Positions 55,962 through 64,000 of a stretch of DNA of 64,000 nucleotides are shown here, one piece after another (position 1 is the stretch's first letter; each line of letters begins with the position of its first letter). Where the stretch lies: NCBI RefSeq assembly GCF_010378095.1, contig NZ_WNJL01000011.1, positions 1-64,000 on the forward strand. The letters run 5' to 3'. The notes under the pieces were generated by a model. It made no database searches. It had not been told where the DNA came from and was given only the letters and a program-made list of their open reading frames with translations. The position numbers and the translations under genes were made by a program. The stretch comes from Acidithiobacillus ferrianus. Its GTDB lineage: Bacteria > Pseudomonadota > Gammaproteobacteria > Acidithiobacillales > Acidithiobacillaceae.

Positions 55962-56516
55962 ATGTCCGTCCTCCCCGAACGCCGAGAGCAGATCCGCAGC
56001 GCCCACGCGGCGCTCATCCTGCAGGTCGCCGCCGCCTGCCAGAATATTCATCTCCGGGCGCCGCTGGAAGAAAACCTGCGCGTCGCCGCCGCCAATGGCT
56101 GGGGCGATCTGGTCGCCGTCATCCGCCAGATTCTGGCCGGACAGCGGGAGCTGGGCCTGCTCCGAGGACTGGACGAGGAAGACGGCGTCATCATCGAATC
56201 CATCCTCACGGGCTTGCAGAATCCCGAAACTTTACCCAAAGCCGGTGATCAAGCCGACCCCACTCTCGCCGCCCCCGGCCTCGCCAGCGTCATCCTCGCC
56301 GCCCGCCGCGGTGAACCCGAAGCCCTGGCCTGGCTCGGCCGCATGGCCAGTCAGATGCAACGGGCCGGGGGCGACATGGCGCGCATGGGCGCGGCCCTTG
56401 GCCCCCTCTCCCGGGGCCGATGCGACCGTCTCACACTGGAGCGCGGCATGGGACCGCTGGGACGCGGTCTGCTCCAGTCCGTGCTGGATATCTTGGCCAA
56501 AACCGAGCAACAGTAG
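55962..56516 (+). CDS. Hypothetical helical protein
   Basis: A 184-aa protein of unknown family. ATG 55962 has GGAG seven bases upstream. The sequence is largely helical and alanine/leucine-rich (REQIRSAHAALILQVAAACQ; LRVAAANGWGDLVAVIRQIL; EALAWLGRMASQMQRAGGDM), with no signal peptide, membrane helix or Cys motif. It stands 70 bases after uvrA and 100 before the thioredoxin-like gene on the same strand, and might share a transcript with the latter. Helical-repeat scaffolding is a guess. Confidence 0.5.
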   Translation: MSVLPERREQIRSAHAALILQVAAACQNIHLRAPLEENLRVAAANGWGDLVAVIRQILAGQRELGLLRGLDEEDGVIIESILTGLQNPETLPKAGDQADPTLAAPGLASVILAARRGEPEALAWLGRMASQMQRAGGDMARMGAALGPLSRGRCDRLTLERGMGPLGRGLLQSVLDILAKTEQQ

Positions 56517-56618
56517 CCGCCCCGGAAACCGCGCCTTGAAAATATCCGGTTTTGACCAAACCTAAAGCGGTGGATACAAGGCTATTTCGATCTGTTCTCT
56601 ATTTTCTCAGGAGTGCGT

Positions 56619-57488
56619 ATGGCAGTCAGTGGACACATGCTCGAAGTGAATCTCGGCAATTTTCAGGAGGCGGTCATCGAACGGTCTCGGCAGGTGCTGG
56701 TACTGGTGGACTTCTGGGCCCCCTGGTGCGCACCCTGCCGCGCCTTGGGTCCAATCCTGGAAAAGCTGGCGGCAGAAATGGACGGCGCCTTCGTGCTCGC
56801 CAAGGTCAATTCCGACGAAAACGCGGACTTGTCCCGTCAGTATCAGGTCCGCGGCATCCCGGCCGTCAAGGCCTTCAGGGGTGGAAAAGTCGTGGACGAA
56901 TTCACCGGGGCCTTGCCCGAACCCGCCGTCCGCCGATTCATCGAAAAACACCTGCCTGCGCCGGGCGACGACCTCCACATACAGGCGCTCGATGCCATCG
57001 CCCAAGGGAGGGCCGCGGAGGCGGAGTCCCTACTGCAGCGGGTCCTCGGTCTCAATCCCAAGAATGACCCGGCGCGCCTGGCGCTCGCGCACTTGGCCAT
57101 CCAACAGGATCGTCCTGCCGACGCGCAAGCTCAGATCGACGCGATGTCCCCCACTTTCCAACTGGAGACCGAAGTGGAGGGGTTGAAGGCCCTGCTGGAA
57201 TTCATCGAAACCGTCCGCAACGCGCCGCCCATGGCGGAACTGGAAAGCGCCATCGCCCACGAAAAAGGCGACGCCCGTGCACAGGCGATGTATCAGCGCT
57301 CTTTGCTCCTCCTCTTACAAAAGCAGGAAACGGCGGCCCTGGATCAGCTCATCGAGATGGTCGAGCGCCACAAAAATTACCAGGACGGGCTGGCCCGCAA
57401 AACCATCCTCAAGATATTCGCTTTGCAGGGCAATCAGGGGCCCCTGGTGGAACGCTACCGGTCCCTGCTGTCCCGCGCCTTGCACTGA
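56619..57488 (+). CDS. CnoX/YbbN-like thioredoxin with TPR-like domain
   Basis: A 289-aa co-chaperone type protein. ATG 56619 follows AGGAG by five bases. The N-terminal thioredoxin domain (about 5-115) has the WCAPC active site in VDFWAPWCAPCRALG and the cis-proline loop VRGIPAVKAF. The C-terminal 160 residues form TPR-like helices (GRAAEAESLLQRVLGLNPKN; RLALAHLAIQQDRPADAQAQ), the CnoX layout. E. coli CnoX has a non-redox SxxC site, whereas this one keeps both cysteines and should be a real oxidoreductase. It likely protects GroEL clients under oxidative stress. Confidence 0.87.
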   Translation: MAVSGHMLEVNLGNFQEAVIERSRQVLVLVDFWAPWCAPCRALGPILEKLAAEMDGAFVLAKVNSDENADLSRQYQVRGIPAVKAFRGGKVVDEFTGALPEPAVRRFIEKHLPAPGDDLHIQALDAIAQGRAAEAESLLQRVLGLNPKNDPARLALAHLAIQQDRPADAQAQIDAMSPTFQLETEVEGLKALLEFIETVRNAPPMAELESAIAHEKGDARAQAMYQRSLLLLLQKQETAALDQLIEMVERHKNYQDGLARKTILKIFALQGNQGPLVERYRSLLSRALH

Positions 57489-57624
57489 ACCGGCGCTTGT
57501 CCACGGTCGTCTCCCGTTCAAGTTTAGTGTTATGTTGTGGTATCTGGCCTGGAACCTCCGCCTTTTCTCGGAGTCCAAGCTGAAACGTACCGAGTGGCAA
57601 GACAAAATCCCGAAGGAGAACCTC

Positions 57625-59142
57625 ATGGCGAATAATCGCCCGAATTCGATATTCAAGCGCCGTAAAATGATCGTAATTGCTGTTATAACGGCATGTTTTG
57701 GCTTTGCACTAGGTGCGACGGAATGGGCACAGGCCGATTCCCCCACCGCGCCCGCCTTGTCCATCTCGACCAACACGGCGCCTCAACAGGCACTGGTCGC
57801 CTTGCCGGATTTCACGCCGATTATCGACCGTTACGGCCCTGCGGTGGTCAACATCAGCAGCACCACCAACAAGGTCATCCACCAGCAAAACAACCCCTTT
57901 CCACCCAATTCGCCATTCTATCAGTTTTTTCATCACTTCATGCCCCCCGGACAAAATGGTCCAGGTCCACAGCAGCATGAAAAGATCCAGTCGCTCGGCT
58001 CCGGTTTCATCATCAGCCCGGACGGCTACATCGTCACCGCGGGTCACGTCGTGCGCGGCGCCAACCATATCGTCGTCACCCTCACCAATCACCACGCCTA
58101 TCCGGCCAAGCTGATCGGGCTTTCGGTGCGATATGATACGGCCCTGCTCAAAATAGACGCCAAGAACCTGCCCACCGCACCCCTCGGGAACTCCGACGAT
58201 CTGAAGGTCGGTCAATGGCTGCTCGCCGTCGGCGCGCCCTTCGGTTTTTACAACACCGTGACCCAGGGCGTGGTCAGCGCCATGAACCGGCCGTTGCCCG
58301 ACGACGAGTACATCCCTTTCATTCAAAGCGACGTGCCCATCAATCCCGGCAACTCCGGCGGACCACTCTTCAACATGAAAGGCCAGGTGGTGGGCATCAA
58401 CGATCAGATTTACACCAATAGCGGCGGCTACATGGGCCTGTCCTTCTCCATCCCCATCAATACCGTGATGCGTGTGGTGCAGGATTTCAAAAATCACAAA
58501 GCGATCCAGTTCGGCTACCTGGGCGTGGAAGTGCAAGATGTCACGCCGCAGATGGCGCAGGCCCTGCGTCTCAAGGAACCGGTCGGCGCGCTCATCGCTT
58601 CGGTCATGCCCGGCAGCCCGGCCGCCAAGGCCGGCATCAGACCGGGGGACGTGATCGTCACCTACAACAACAATCCGGTATACAACGTCGGGCAACTGCC
58701 GCCCATGGTCGGCAATACCGTGCCGGGTACCCGGGTCAAGGTGGGCATCCTCCATCGCGGAACAGCGGAAACCAAAGAGGTGCTGGTTACCGCCCTGCCC
58801 AAGAACATGGCCGAGCAGACCAGCAGCCAGGTGCCCACGTCACCCGCCAAGGTGGGCAAGGTGTCCCGCATGGGCATCCACGTCCAGTCTCTGACCCCCA
58901 TCATTGAAAAGCGGTTGGACGTACATCACGGGGTCGTGGTGGTCGGTGTTGGTGAAGGAGCGGCGGCGGAAGCCGGGATCATGCCGGGCATGATCATCCA
59001 GCAAATCGATCAGCGGGACGTCAACAGTCCCGCGGAACTGGAGCGCATCGTTGCCGGTCTACCCGCCAACCAGCCCATTCCATTGCTGGTACGGCAGGGC
59101 AAGGCCAGTGTCTACGTGGTGGTGACGTTACCCAAGAAGTAA
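57625..59142 (+). CDS. DegP/MucD-type periplasmic serine protease
   Basis: A 505-aa HtrA-family protease and chaperone. GAAGGAGAA precedes ATG 57625. A signal or anchor helix (MIVIAVITACFGFALGATEW) is followed by a trypsin-like domain with the triad His in YIVTAGHVV, Asp in RYDTALLKID and Ser in NPGNSGGPLF. Two PDZ domains follow (FGYLGVEVQDVTPQ; then RMGIHVQSLTPIIEKRL). It degrades or refolds damaged envelope proteins. Length is a little longer than E. coli DegP. Its name within the family (degP, mucD) cannot be fixed. Confidence 0.93.
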   Translation: MANNRPNSIFKRRKMIVIAVITACFGFALGATEWAQADSPTAPALSISTNTAPQQALVALPDFTPIIDRYGPAVVNISSTTNKVIHQQNNPFPPNSPFYQFFHHFMPPGQNGPGPQQHEKIQSLGSGFIISPDGYIVTAGHVVRGANHIVVTLTNHHAYPAKLIGLSVRYDTALLKIDAKNLPTAPLGNSDDLKVGQWLLAVGAPFGFYNTVTQGVVSAMNRPLPDDEYIPFIQSDVPINPGNSGGPLFNMKGQVVGINDQIYTNSGGYMGLSFSIPINTVMRVVQDFKNHKAIQFGYLGVEVQDVTPQMAQALRLKEPVGALIASVMPGSPAAKAGIRPGDVIVTYNNNPVYNVGQLPPMVGNTVPGTRVKVGILHRGTAETKEVLVTALPKNMAEQTSSQVPTSPAKVGKVSRMGIHVQSLTPIIEKRLDVHHGVVVVGVGEGAAAEAGIMPGMIIQQIDQRDVNSPAELERIVAGLPANQPIPLLVRQGKASVYVVVTLPKK

Positions 59143-59170
59143 CATGCACACGGGCGATTCACCGCAGCGC

Positions 59171-59208
59171 GGCGGCAACAAGCCCAAACATTCGTTCGTG
59201 TTGCCGCC
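59171..59208. terminator. Hairpin after the DegP-type gene
   Basis: A 10-bp perfect stem (GGCGGCAACA with TGTTGCCGCC) and an 18-base loop between the convergent protease and xerD genes. No T-run. A second 9-bp hairpin (GCATCACCC with GGGTGATGC, 4-base loop) at 59220-59241 overlaps the 3' end of xerD. Either may end transcription. Confidence 0.45.
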
Positions 59209-59222
59209 AAGCGATACACGCA

Positions 59223-60125
59223 TCACCCACGCGGGTGATGCCTCTGATGCAACGCCTTCAAACGTGCCTGCGCCACATGGGTATAGATCTCCGTGGTAGA
59301 GAGGTTGGCGTGACCGAGCATCAGTTGCACGCTGCGCAGGTCGGCGCCGTGATTCAGCAGATGGGTAGCGAAGGCGTGGCGCAGGCTATGCGGCGACACC
59401 GTCCGGGTAATCCCGGCGCACCGCGCATAATGCTCGATGTTTTGCCAGAAACGCTGCCGGGTCATGGCAGCGCCACGCCCCGTCACGAAAACGGCGGCGC
59501 TGGTACGTTCACCCAATATCTGCGGACGAGCGTTCCGCAGATACTGCGCGGTGCGTTCGGCGGCCAACTCCCCCATAGGTACCAACCGTTCCTTGCGACC
59601 TTTGCCAAAGACCACCACCAGATCGGCGCTGAGATCCACCTGACGCATTTCCAGATTCACCAACTCCGACACCCGCAACCCGCAGGCGTACATCAACTCC
59701 AGCATGGCGGCATCGCGCAATCCCAGGGGGCGTGTACCGTCGGGGACCGCCAGCAGGGCCTCTATTTCCGTTTCGCTGAGGACATGAGGCAATGCCCGGC
59801 CGAGACGGGGATTTCGCAGATTACGGCTGGGATCTCGCGGTATCCAGCCCTCCCGTTCCGCGTAGCCATAAAAGCGGCGCACGCTGGAGAGCAGGCGGGC
59901 GACGGAACGCAGGGCCGCCCCGGATTCTAGTCTCTGCCCCAGTATGCGCGCCAGGGCACCCTCATCAGCGGTGGTCAGGGTCAGGGCTTGCTCCGCGAGC
60001 GCAACGGCCACCTGCAAGAGATCCTGCCGATAGGCCGTCAGCGTATTTTCACCCAGGTTTTTTTCCAGCCACAGGGCGTCGAGAAAGGCATCTATCCGCT
60101 GGCGCTCGGTAGACGCCACCGTCAT
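59223..60125 (-). CDS. xerD: Tyrosine recombinase XerD
   Basis: A 300-aa site-specific recombinase resolving chromosome dimers at dif. The N-terminal core-binding domain (IDAFLDALWLEKNLGENTL) is XerD-like. The catalytic residues are Arg in MYACGLRVSELVNL, His/Arg in SPHSLRHAFATHLL, His in LMLGHANLSTTEIY, and the Tyr of EIYTHV. XerC is less likely because of the N-terminus and chromosomal context, but sequence alone leaves some doubt. Confidence 0.9.
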   Translation of the reverse strand: MTVASTERQRIDAFLDALWLEKNLGENTLTAYRQDLLQVAVALAEQALTLTTADEGALARILGQRLESGAALRSVARLLSSVRRFYGYAEREGWIPRDPSRNLRNPRLGRALPHVLSETEIEALLAVPDGTRPLGLRDAAMLELMYACGLRVSELVNLEMRQVDLSADLVVVFGKGRKERLVPMGELAAERTAQYLRNARPQILGERTSAAVFVTGRGAAMTRQRFWQNIEHYARCAGITRTVSPHSLRHAFATHLLNHGADLRSVQLMLGHANLSTTEIYTHVAQARLKALHQRHHPRG

Positions 60126-60180
60126 GGCCGTCGAACATCCGGCATGCGGAAAAAACGTGACACGTTGGAACGCTGGCTGG

Positions 60181-61431
60181 TCAGTCCAGATACAGGCGTA
60201 TGACCACCAGGGGATGAATCCATGCCAATGGCCCTCCCGTCAAAGAACCCGCGCGTTGCGCGATGCGCCACAAAGACCAGAAACCAACCGCTCCGGACGC
60301 TGCCGCACCCTGTTCTGCCACCTGCACCCACCACTGCGGACCGGAGCCTGTCGCCTCGGCATACAAGGCCCCTTGCCAACTGAACGGCGCAGGTCTCGGC
60401 TCCCTGGCCGCCCGCTCGCGATAATCCGCCAGCGTGCTGAAGTCCGGCCAGTCGTCTTGACGCGACCATCCGGAAAAACTGAAAACCGTGGCAGCGGCAC
60501 TGAATAACACCTTCCGGGCCTGGCGTAAACTGCGGTGGGGTAACGCCAGCAAACTGCCGAGCCAGACGTAAAGCCGAGTCAGTGGCAGAGGATCCTTGCC
60601 AGCGCCGCCTTCGATAATCATCAAGGTGATCGTCAGAAAAAGCTGGCGGATGGCGTCCAGGGGTTGGTCGCCGAGGGCACGTACGCGTCCCATGAAGGCA
60701 GGCAGATCGCGCTCCCGCAAAGCGTGTAACAGGGGTTTATCCACGACGGAATCGCGGTTGGCCCGCCCCTCGGGAACCACCACTGCCACCCCGGCAGGCA
60801 ATTGCCAATGGCTCTGCAACAGCGCCATCACCCCCAACGAGAAAGGTCGAGCAGGGAGGTCGGCCGCAGCATCGTGCCACTGTCCATAGAGCAGGGTGCG
60901 CAAACCCTGGGCGTGGTTATCATCGGCCAAACGCTGGGCCAGGCGGTTGAGGACGATCTGCCGGGCGTTCGTGTCCTCCGCCATACTGAAGAGTAGCGGT
61001 GCCAACGTATCCAGATCACCGCCCTCAATGGCCTTGGCGAAGCTGTCCGCCTCCATGTCCAGAGGCATCGGTTTGGCCGCCTCCGACCGGAGCGCGGCAG
61101 GCAGGATGCCCGTCGACCGCGCCAGCATCCCTTCCTGCGTCTGCAAGGCATCCGCCAGCAAGACGGGCGGCAAGGATTCCGTTGCGGCGAGGAGGGCGAG
61201 GGTGTCCACCACGTCCTGCAAGGCTCGAGTCTCTGCGGCGACGGCCCACCAGCTTGGCAGCAGGGCCTGCTGCCAAGCGACGCGCAAAGCCAGCCGGTTC
61301 ACGGGGTCGGCCCAAAGGGCCTCCCGTTCGAAATGGGAAACGGAACGCCAGCGTTCGAGAATTTCCCCCGAACCCGGCGTCAGCATTCCCCCATTCAACC
61401 CGAACCCGGCCATGCCCGAGGGCCGCGCCAA
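60181..61431 (-). CDS. Hypothetical protein downstream of rplS
   Basis: A 416-aa protein of unknown family that begins six bases after the rplS stop, so it is probably at the end of the ffh-rpsP-rimM-trmD-rplS operon. It is mostly helical and Trp-rich (FEREALWADPVNRLALRVAW; LPSWWAVAAETRALQDVVDT), with an Ala-rich middle and hydrophobic stretches (LFLTITLMIIEGG; LYVWLGSLLALP) but no certain membrane topology. No catalytic motif was seen. The start is uncertain (a second ATG lies 15 codons in). Confidence 0.55.
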   Translation of the reverse strand: MARPSGMAGFGLNGGMLTPGSGEILERWRSVSHFEREALWADPVNRLALRVAWQQALLPSWWAVAAETRALQDVVDTLALLAATESLPPVLLADALQTQEGMLARSTGILPAALRSEAAKPMPLDMEADSFAKAIEGGDLDTLAPLLFSMAEDTNARQIVLNRLAQRLADDNHAQGLRTLLYGQWHDAAADLPARPFSLGVMALLQSHWQLPAGVAVVVPEGRANRDSVVDKPLLHALRERDLPAFMGRVRALGDQPLDAIRQLFLTITLMIIEGGAGKDPLPLTRLYVWLGSLLALPHRSLRQARKVLFSAAATVFSFSGWSRQDDWPDFSTLADYRERAAREPRPAPFSWQGALYAEATGSGPQWWVQVAEQGAAASGAVGFWSLWRIAQRAGSLTGGPLAWIHPLVVIRLYLD

Positions 61432-61437
61432 GCCACG

Positions 61438-61782
61438 TCAGCCCAATTTTTCCTTGATGCGTGCCGCTTTACCAGAGAGGTCACGCAGGTAGTAGAGTTT
61501 GGCGCGGCGTACATCACCACGGCGCTTGACCTCTACCTTGGTCACCAGTGGGGAATAGGCGGGAAAAACACGTTCCACGCCTTCGCCGTTGGAGATTTTA
61601 CGGACCGTGAAAGCGGAATGCAGACCGCGATTACGCCGCGCAATACAGATCCCTTCAAACACCTGAATGCGTTCACGGTCGCCTTCCCTCACCTTCACGT
61701 GAACAGCCACCGTATCACCCGCACCAAAAGTCGGCAGATCCGACTTCCGTTGTTCCCGATTGATTTCATCAATGATGTTCAT
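61438..61782 (-). CDS. rplS: 50S ribosomal protein L19
   Basis: A 114-aa ribosomal protein at the 30S-50S interface. Conserved blocks: [55 protein letters not shown] and [19 protein letters not shown]. Full length. Follows trmD in the standard order. Confidence 0.98.
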   Translation of the reverse strand: MNIIDEINREQRKSDLPTFGAGDTVAVHVKVREGDRERIQVFEGICIARRNRGLHSAFTVRKISNGEGVERVFPAYSPLVTKVEVKRRGDVRRAKLYYLRDLSGKAARIKEKLG

Positions 61783-61802
61783 TCCCTACTCCTTAAGCCT
61801 AG

Positions 61803-62549
61803 TTAAGACTGCGTTTCGCCGCCCTGACGGCGATACTCTTCCAATAATGTCTCCTCACCCGCTTGCAGCCCCCGTTGCTCGAGCAAATCCGGGCGCCGTT
61901 CGGCGGTGCGTCCCAACGACTGCTGTAAACGCCAGCGGCGGATACGCGCATGATCCCCGGAAAGCAGCACCTCCGGGACCCTCTGCCCCGCCACCGATTC
62001 AGGCCGGGTATAATGGGGGCAGTCCAACAAGCCGGACCCCGAAAAGCTGTCCTCCGTCACCGAATCCGCATGGCCCAGCAGACCCGGCAACTGCCGCGCC
62101 ACCGCTTCCATCAGCACCAGCGCCGGTAACTCGCCACCCGCCAGCACATAGTCGCCGATGGACCATTCCGCATCTACCGCCGCCAACACCCGTTCATCAA
62201 TGCCTTCGTAGCGGCCCGCCAGCAAAATCAAGCCCGGCAGCGCGGCGAAATCCTGCACCGCCCGCTGCTGCAAGCGTTGCCCCTGGGGTGACAGGTAAAT
62301 CACCGGCGCCCCCGGATTGGCCTCCCGCGCCGCTGCGATGGCGGCCAGCAAAGGCGGCGCCATCATCAGCATGCCCGGCCCGCCGCCAAAAGGGCGATCA
62401 TCCACCCGCCGATAGGCGTTGTCACTGAAATCCCGCGGATCCCAGGTTTGCACCGCAATCAACCCACGGGTCAACGCGCGCCCGACAACACCCTCCTGCA
62501 AATAGCTGCGGATCAGCCCCGGAAAAATGGTGACGACGTCGAAACGCAT
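61803..62549 (-). CDS. trmD: tRNA (guanine-N1-)-methyltransferase
   Basis: A 248-aa SPOUT enzyme that methylates G37 next to the anticodon. ATG 62549 overlaps the rimM stop by one base (TGATG). It has the N-terminal [17 protein letters not shown], the knot region [16 protein letters not shown] with [14 protein letters not shown], and the catalytic Asp within [19 protein letters not shown]. Complete. Confidence 0.97.
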   Translation of the reverse strand: MRFDVVTIFPGLIRSYLQEGVVGRALTRGLIAVQTWDPRDFSDNAYRRVDDRPFGGGPGMLMMAPPLLAAIAAAREANPGAPVIYLSPQGQRLQQRAVQDFAALPGLILLAGRYEGIDERVLAAVDAEWSIGDYVLAGGELPALVLMEAVARQLPGLLGHADSVTEDSFSGSGLLDCPHYTRPESVAGQRVPEVLLSGDHARIRRWRLQQSLGRTAERRPDLLEQRGLQAGEETLLEEYRRQGGETQS

Positions 62550-63064
62550 CACCAGTCGGCTTGCCAATCCACGACGATCCGCCCGGCGGCCAAGTCCACA
62601 CCCGCAGACGCCTCGGCCGACCACGGAATGAGCAGTTCACCACCCTTGCCGTCGTCGATCACCATCACGTCATTCGCCCCGGTCTCCAGGAAAGCGGACA
62701 CGGTGCCCAAAGCGACGCCTTCCTGGTTCAGGATCTGTAACCCGACCAGCGTGCTCCAGTAGAATTCTCCCGCTCCCAGCGTAGGCAGTTCAGTCTTGAG
62801 CACGGCGATCTCCCGCCCAATAAGGGCACGCGCTCGCTCACGGTCATCCACCTGCGCCAGCTTGGCCACCACACCCTCGCCCTGCATACGCCCTCCCTCC
62901 AGCCCCCAAGGGCGCCGCTCCGGGCCGAGATACCAAAGCGCGTAGCCGAGGATGGCGTCACGCTCCTCGGTAAAGGAAAACACCTTCACCATACCGCGCA
63001 CGCCATAGATGCCGGAGACCCGCCCCAGCACCACCCACTCCCCGGGGTCAGGCGCCGGCAACAC
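62549..63064 (-). CDS. rimM: Ribosome maturation factor RimM
   Basis: A 171-aa 16S rRNA processing protein. The N-terminal RimM fold ([20 protein letters not shown]) is followed by the PRC-barrel domain ([20 protein letters not shown], then [20 protein letters not shown]). The start overlaps the rpsP stop by 17 bases, consistent with coupled translation. Confidence 0.95.
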   Translation of the reverse strand: MLPAPDPGEWVVLGRVSGIYGVRGMVKVFSFTEERDAILGYALWYLGPERRPWGLEGGRMQGEGVVAKLAQVDDRERARALIGREIAVLKTELPTLGAGEFYWSTLVGLQILNQEGVALGTVSAFLETGANDVMVIDDGKGGELLIPWSAEASAGVDLAAGRIVVDWQADW

Positions 63065-63308
63065 CTGTCTTGCCCACGCCTTCTTTCTTCAAAAAGGCGG
63101 CAACGGTATCGGATGGCCGGGCACCCTGGCTCAGCCAGTAAGCGGCGCGCTCCTTGTCGATCCGTAACTCGGCCAACGCGCCAATGGGATTGTAAAATCC
63201 CAGCCGCTCAATAAAGCGACCATCCCGACGGCTACGGCTATCGGCCACGACAATATGATAGAAAGGCCGCTTCTTGGCGCCGCCCCGGGCCATACGAATG
63301 ACTACCAT
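63048..63308 (-). CDS. rpsP: 30S ribosomal protein S16
   Basis: An 86-aa ribosomal protein ([54 protein letters not shown]). AAGGAGAA precedes the ATG. Full length; first of the rpsP-rimM-trmD-rplS genes, 70 bases after ffh. Confidence 0.98.
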   Translation of the reverse strand: MVVIRMARGGAKKRPFYHIVVADSRSRRDGRFIERLGFYNPIGALAELRIDKERAAYWLSQGARPSDTVAAFLKKEGVGKTGVAGA

Positions 63309-63378
63309 GTGTTCTCCTTGACCATGATGCTCTCCCGCCGCGCGGAAGAAAGGCGCGTATCGTAACTAAAAACAAGCG

Positions 63379-64000
63379 CTAACGGAAGGGTAAACCACCC
63401 TTCAACATCGATTTGGGATTCATCCCCAGTAAACGGCTGAGCCCTCGCCCCCCCTTACCCATTTTTTTGAACATTTTTTGCATCTGCTCGAATTGCTTGA
63501 GCAGGCGGTTCACCTCGGTGACGGTCGTCCCGGAGCCCGCCGCAATCCGCCGCCGTCGCGAGGCTTTGATGATGTCGGGGTGGCGCCGTTCGCCCGGCGT
63601 CATGGAGTTGATGATGGCCTCCAGGCGGCGCATCGGCCTGCCGTCCTGCATGGCGTTCTGCGCCTCTGCGGGCAGTTCGCCCATACCCGGCAGCTTATCC
63701 ATGATGCTGGCCATACCACCCATGCGCTCCAGCTGGCGCAACTGCGCACGAAAGTCTTCCAGATCGAAGCCCTTGCCGCTGCGCAGCTTGTCGGTCATTT
63801 TCCGGGCCTGCTCTTCGTCCACATCCTGTTGGACCTGTTCCACCAGACTCACGATGTCGCCCATGCCCAGAATGCGCGAAGCCATGCGATCTGGGTAGAA
63901 AGGTTCCAGGCCCTTGCGAATTTTCTCACCGATACCGATGAACTTGATGGGTTTACCCGTAACGGCCCGCACCGACAGGGCCGCGCCGCCGCGGGCATCA
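63379..64000 (-). CDS. ffh: Signal recognition particle protein Ffh (C-terminal part; 5' end outside window)
   Basis: The last 207 codons of the SRP GTPase, continuing past the right edge. Visible are the end of the NG domain (DARGGAALSVRAVTGKPIKF, then IGIGEKIRKGLEPFYPDRMA) and the complete M domain with its signal-sequence and 4.5S RNA-binding helices (SRRRRIAAGSGTTVTEVNRL, then LKQFEQMQKMFKKMGK). It targets inner-membrane proteins with 4.5S RNA and FtsY. The order with rpsP is standard. Confidence 0.96.
   Translation of the reverse strand, partial: DARGGAALSVRAVTGKPIKFIGIGEKIRKGLEPFYPDRMASRILGMGDIVSLVEQVQQDVDEEQARKMTDKLRSGKGFDLEDFRAQLRQLERMGGMASIMDKLPGMGELPAEAQNAMQDGRPMRRLEAIINSMTPGERRHPDIIKASRRRRIAAGSGTTVTEVNRLLKQFEQMQKMFKKMGKGGRGLSRLLGMNPKSMLKGGLPFR

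Noticed and set aside
57489..57624. Sigma-E-like promoter before the DegP-type gene
   Set aside because: A GGAACC element is present, but no -10 element at proper spacing could be found.
1..64000. CRISPR arrays, tRNA or rRNA genes, complete insertion sequences
   Set aside because: No regularly spaced repeats, cloverleaf-like stretches, rRNA segments or transposase ORFs were recognised by eye; a dedicated tRNA scan would be needed to exclude a missed tRNA.

Overview
The window is bacterial chromosome, mostly GC-rich and densely packed. It shows gammaproteobacterial/acidithiobacillial gene order: ffh-rpsP-rimM-trmD-rplS, rpsF-rpsR-DUF2232-rplI-dnaB-alr-radA, ssb divergent from uvrA, and a glgB/glgC/GH57/GH57/ROK/murI glycogen locus. 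The ClC channel, the VIT-type metal transporter and the overall style suggest a chemolithoautotrophic acidophile close to Acidithiobacillus. That placement is inference from gene content; no rRNA or other taxonomic marker is present.

Layout. 1-7.2 kb is a signalling region: two divergent paralogous GGDEF-EAL proteins (one membrane-bound with a PAS domain, one a cytoplasmic sensor globin with a C-terminal zinc-binding CZB-like domain), a small remnant, and a cytoplasmic PAS chemoreceptor split by a frameshift at a run of nine A. 7.3-12.9 kb holds a LysR regulator divergent from a ClC channel, an EexN-like lipoprotein, a YajR-type MFS exporter and a cytochrome b561-type protein. 12.9-16.8 kb is a sharply AT-rich island. 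It encodes a 47-aa basic peptide, a carboxymuconolactone-decarboxylase-like protein, an MFS transporter and a HExxH-type putative peptide-modifying enzyme. The last three are coupled by overlapping stop/start codons. A perfect 19-bp hairpin precedes the peptide gene, and a 32-bp imperfect direct repeat (27/32) lies on both sides. The arrangement looks like a transferred RiPP-type peptide-modification operon that is now decaying: the transporter changes frame near its N-terminus and the enzyme has an in-frame TGA.

16.8-22.6 kb carries accessory envelope and metabolic genes: a beta-hydroxyacid dehydrogenase, small lipoproteins, DUF423, a rhodanese, a 3D-domain protein, PepP and DUF4168. 22.6-38.3 kb is one long minus-strand block of housekeeping genes (radA, alr, dnaB, rplI, rpsR, rpsF, nagZ, a KimA-like permease, an L,D-transpeptidase, rlmD, an exonuclease, a YdbL/YdbH pair, cysM). 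38.4-50.6 kb holds a VIT family protein, pgl, a QmcA/NfeD pair and the glycogen metabolism locus ending in murI. 50.6-64 kb holds DUF445, a Pmp3 protein, ssb/uvrA, a CnoX-like thioredoxin, a DegP-type protease, xerD, an unknown 416-aa protein and the rplS-trmD-rimM-rpsP-ffh operon, cut by the window edge.

No tRNA, rRNA, CRISPR array or complete insertion sequence was recognised. Start codons were chosen from Shine-Dalgarno spacing where possible, and several genes use GTG or TTG.
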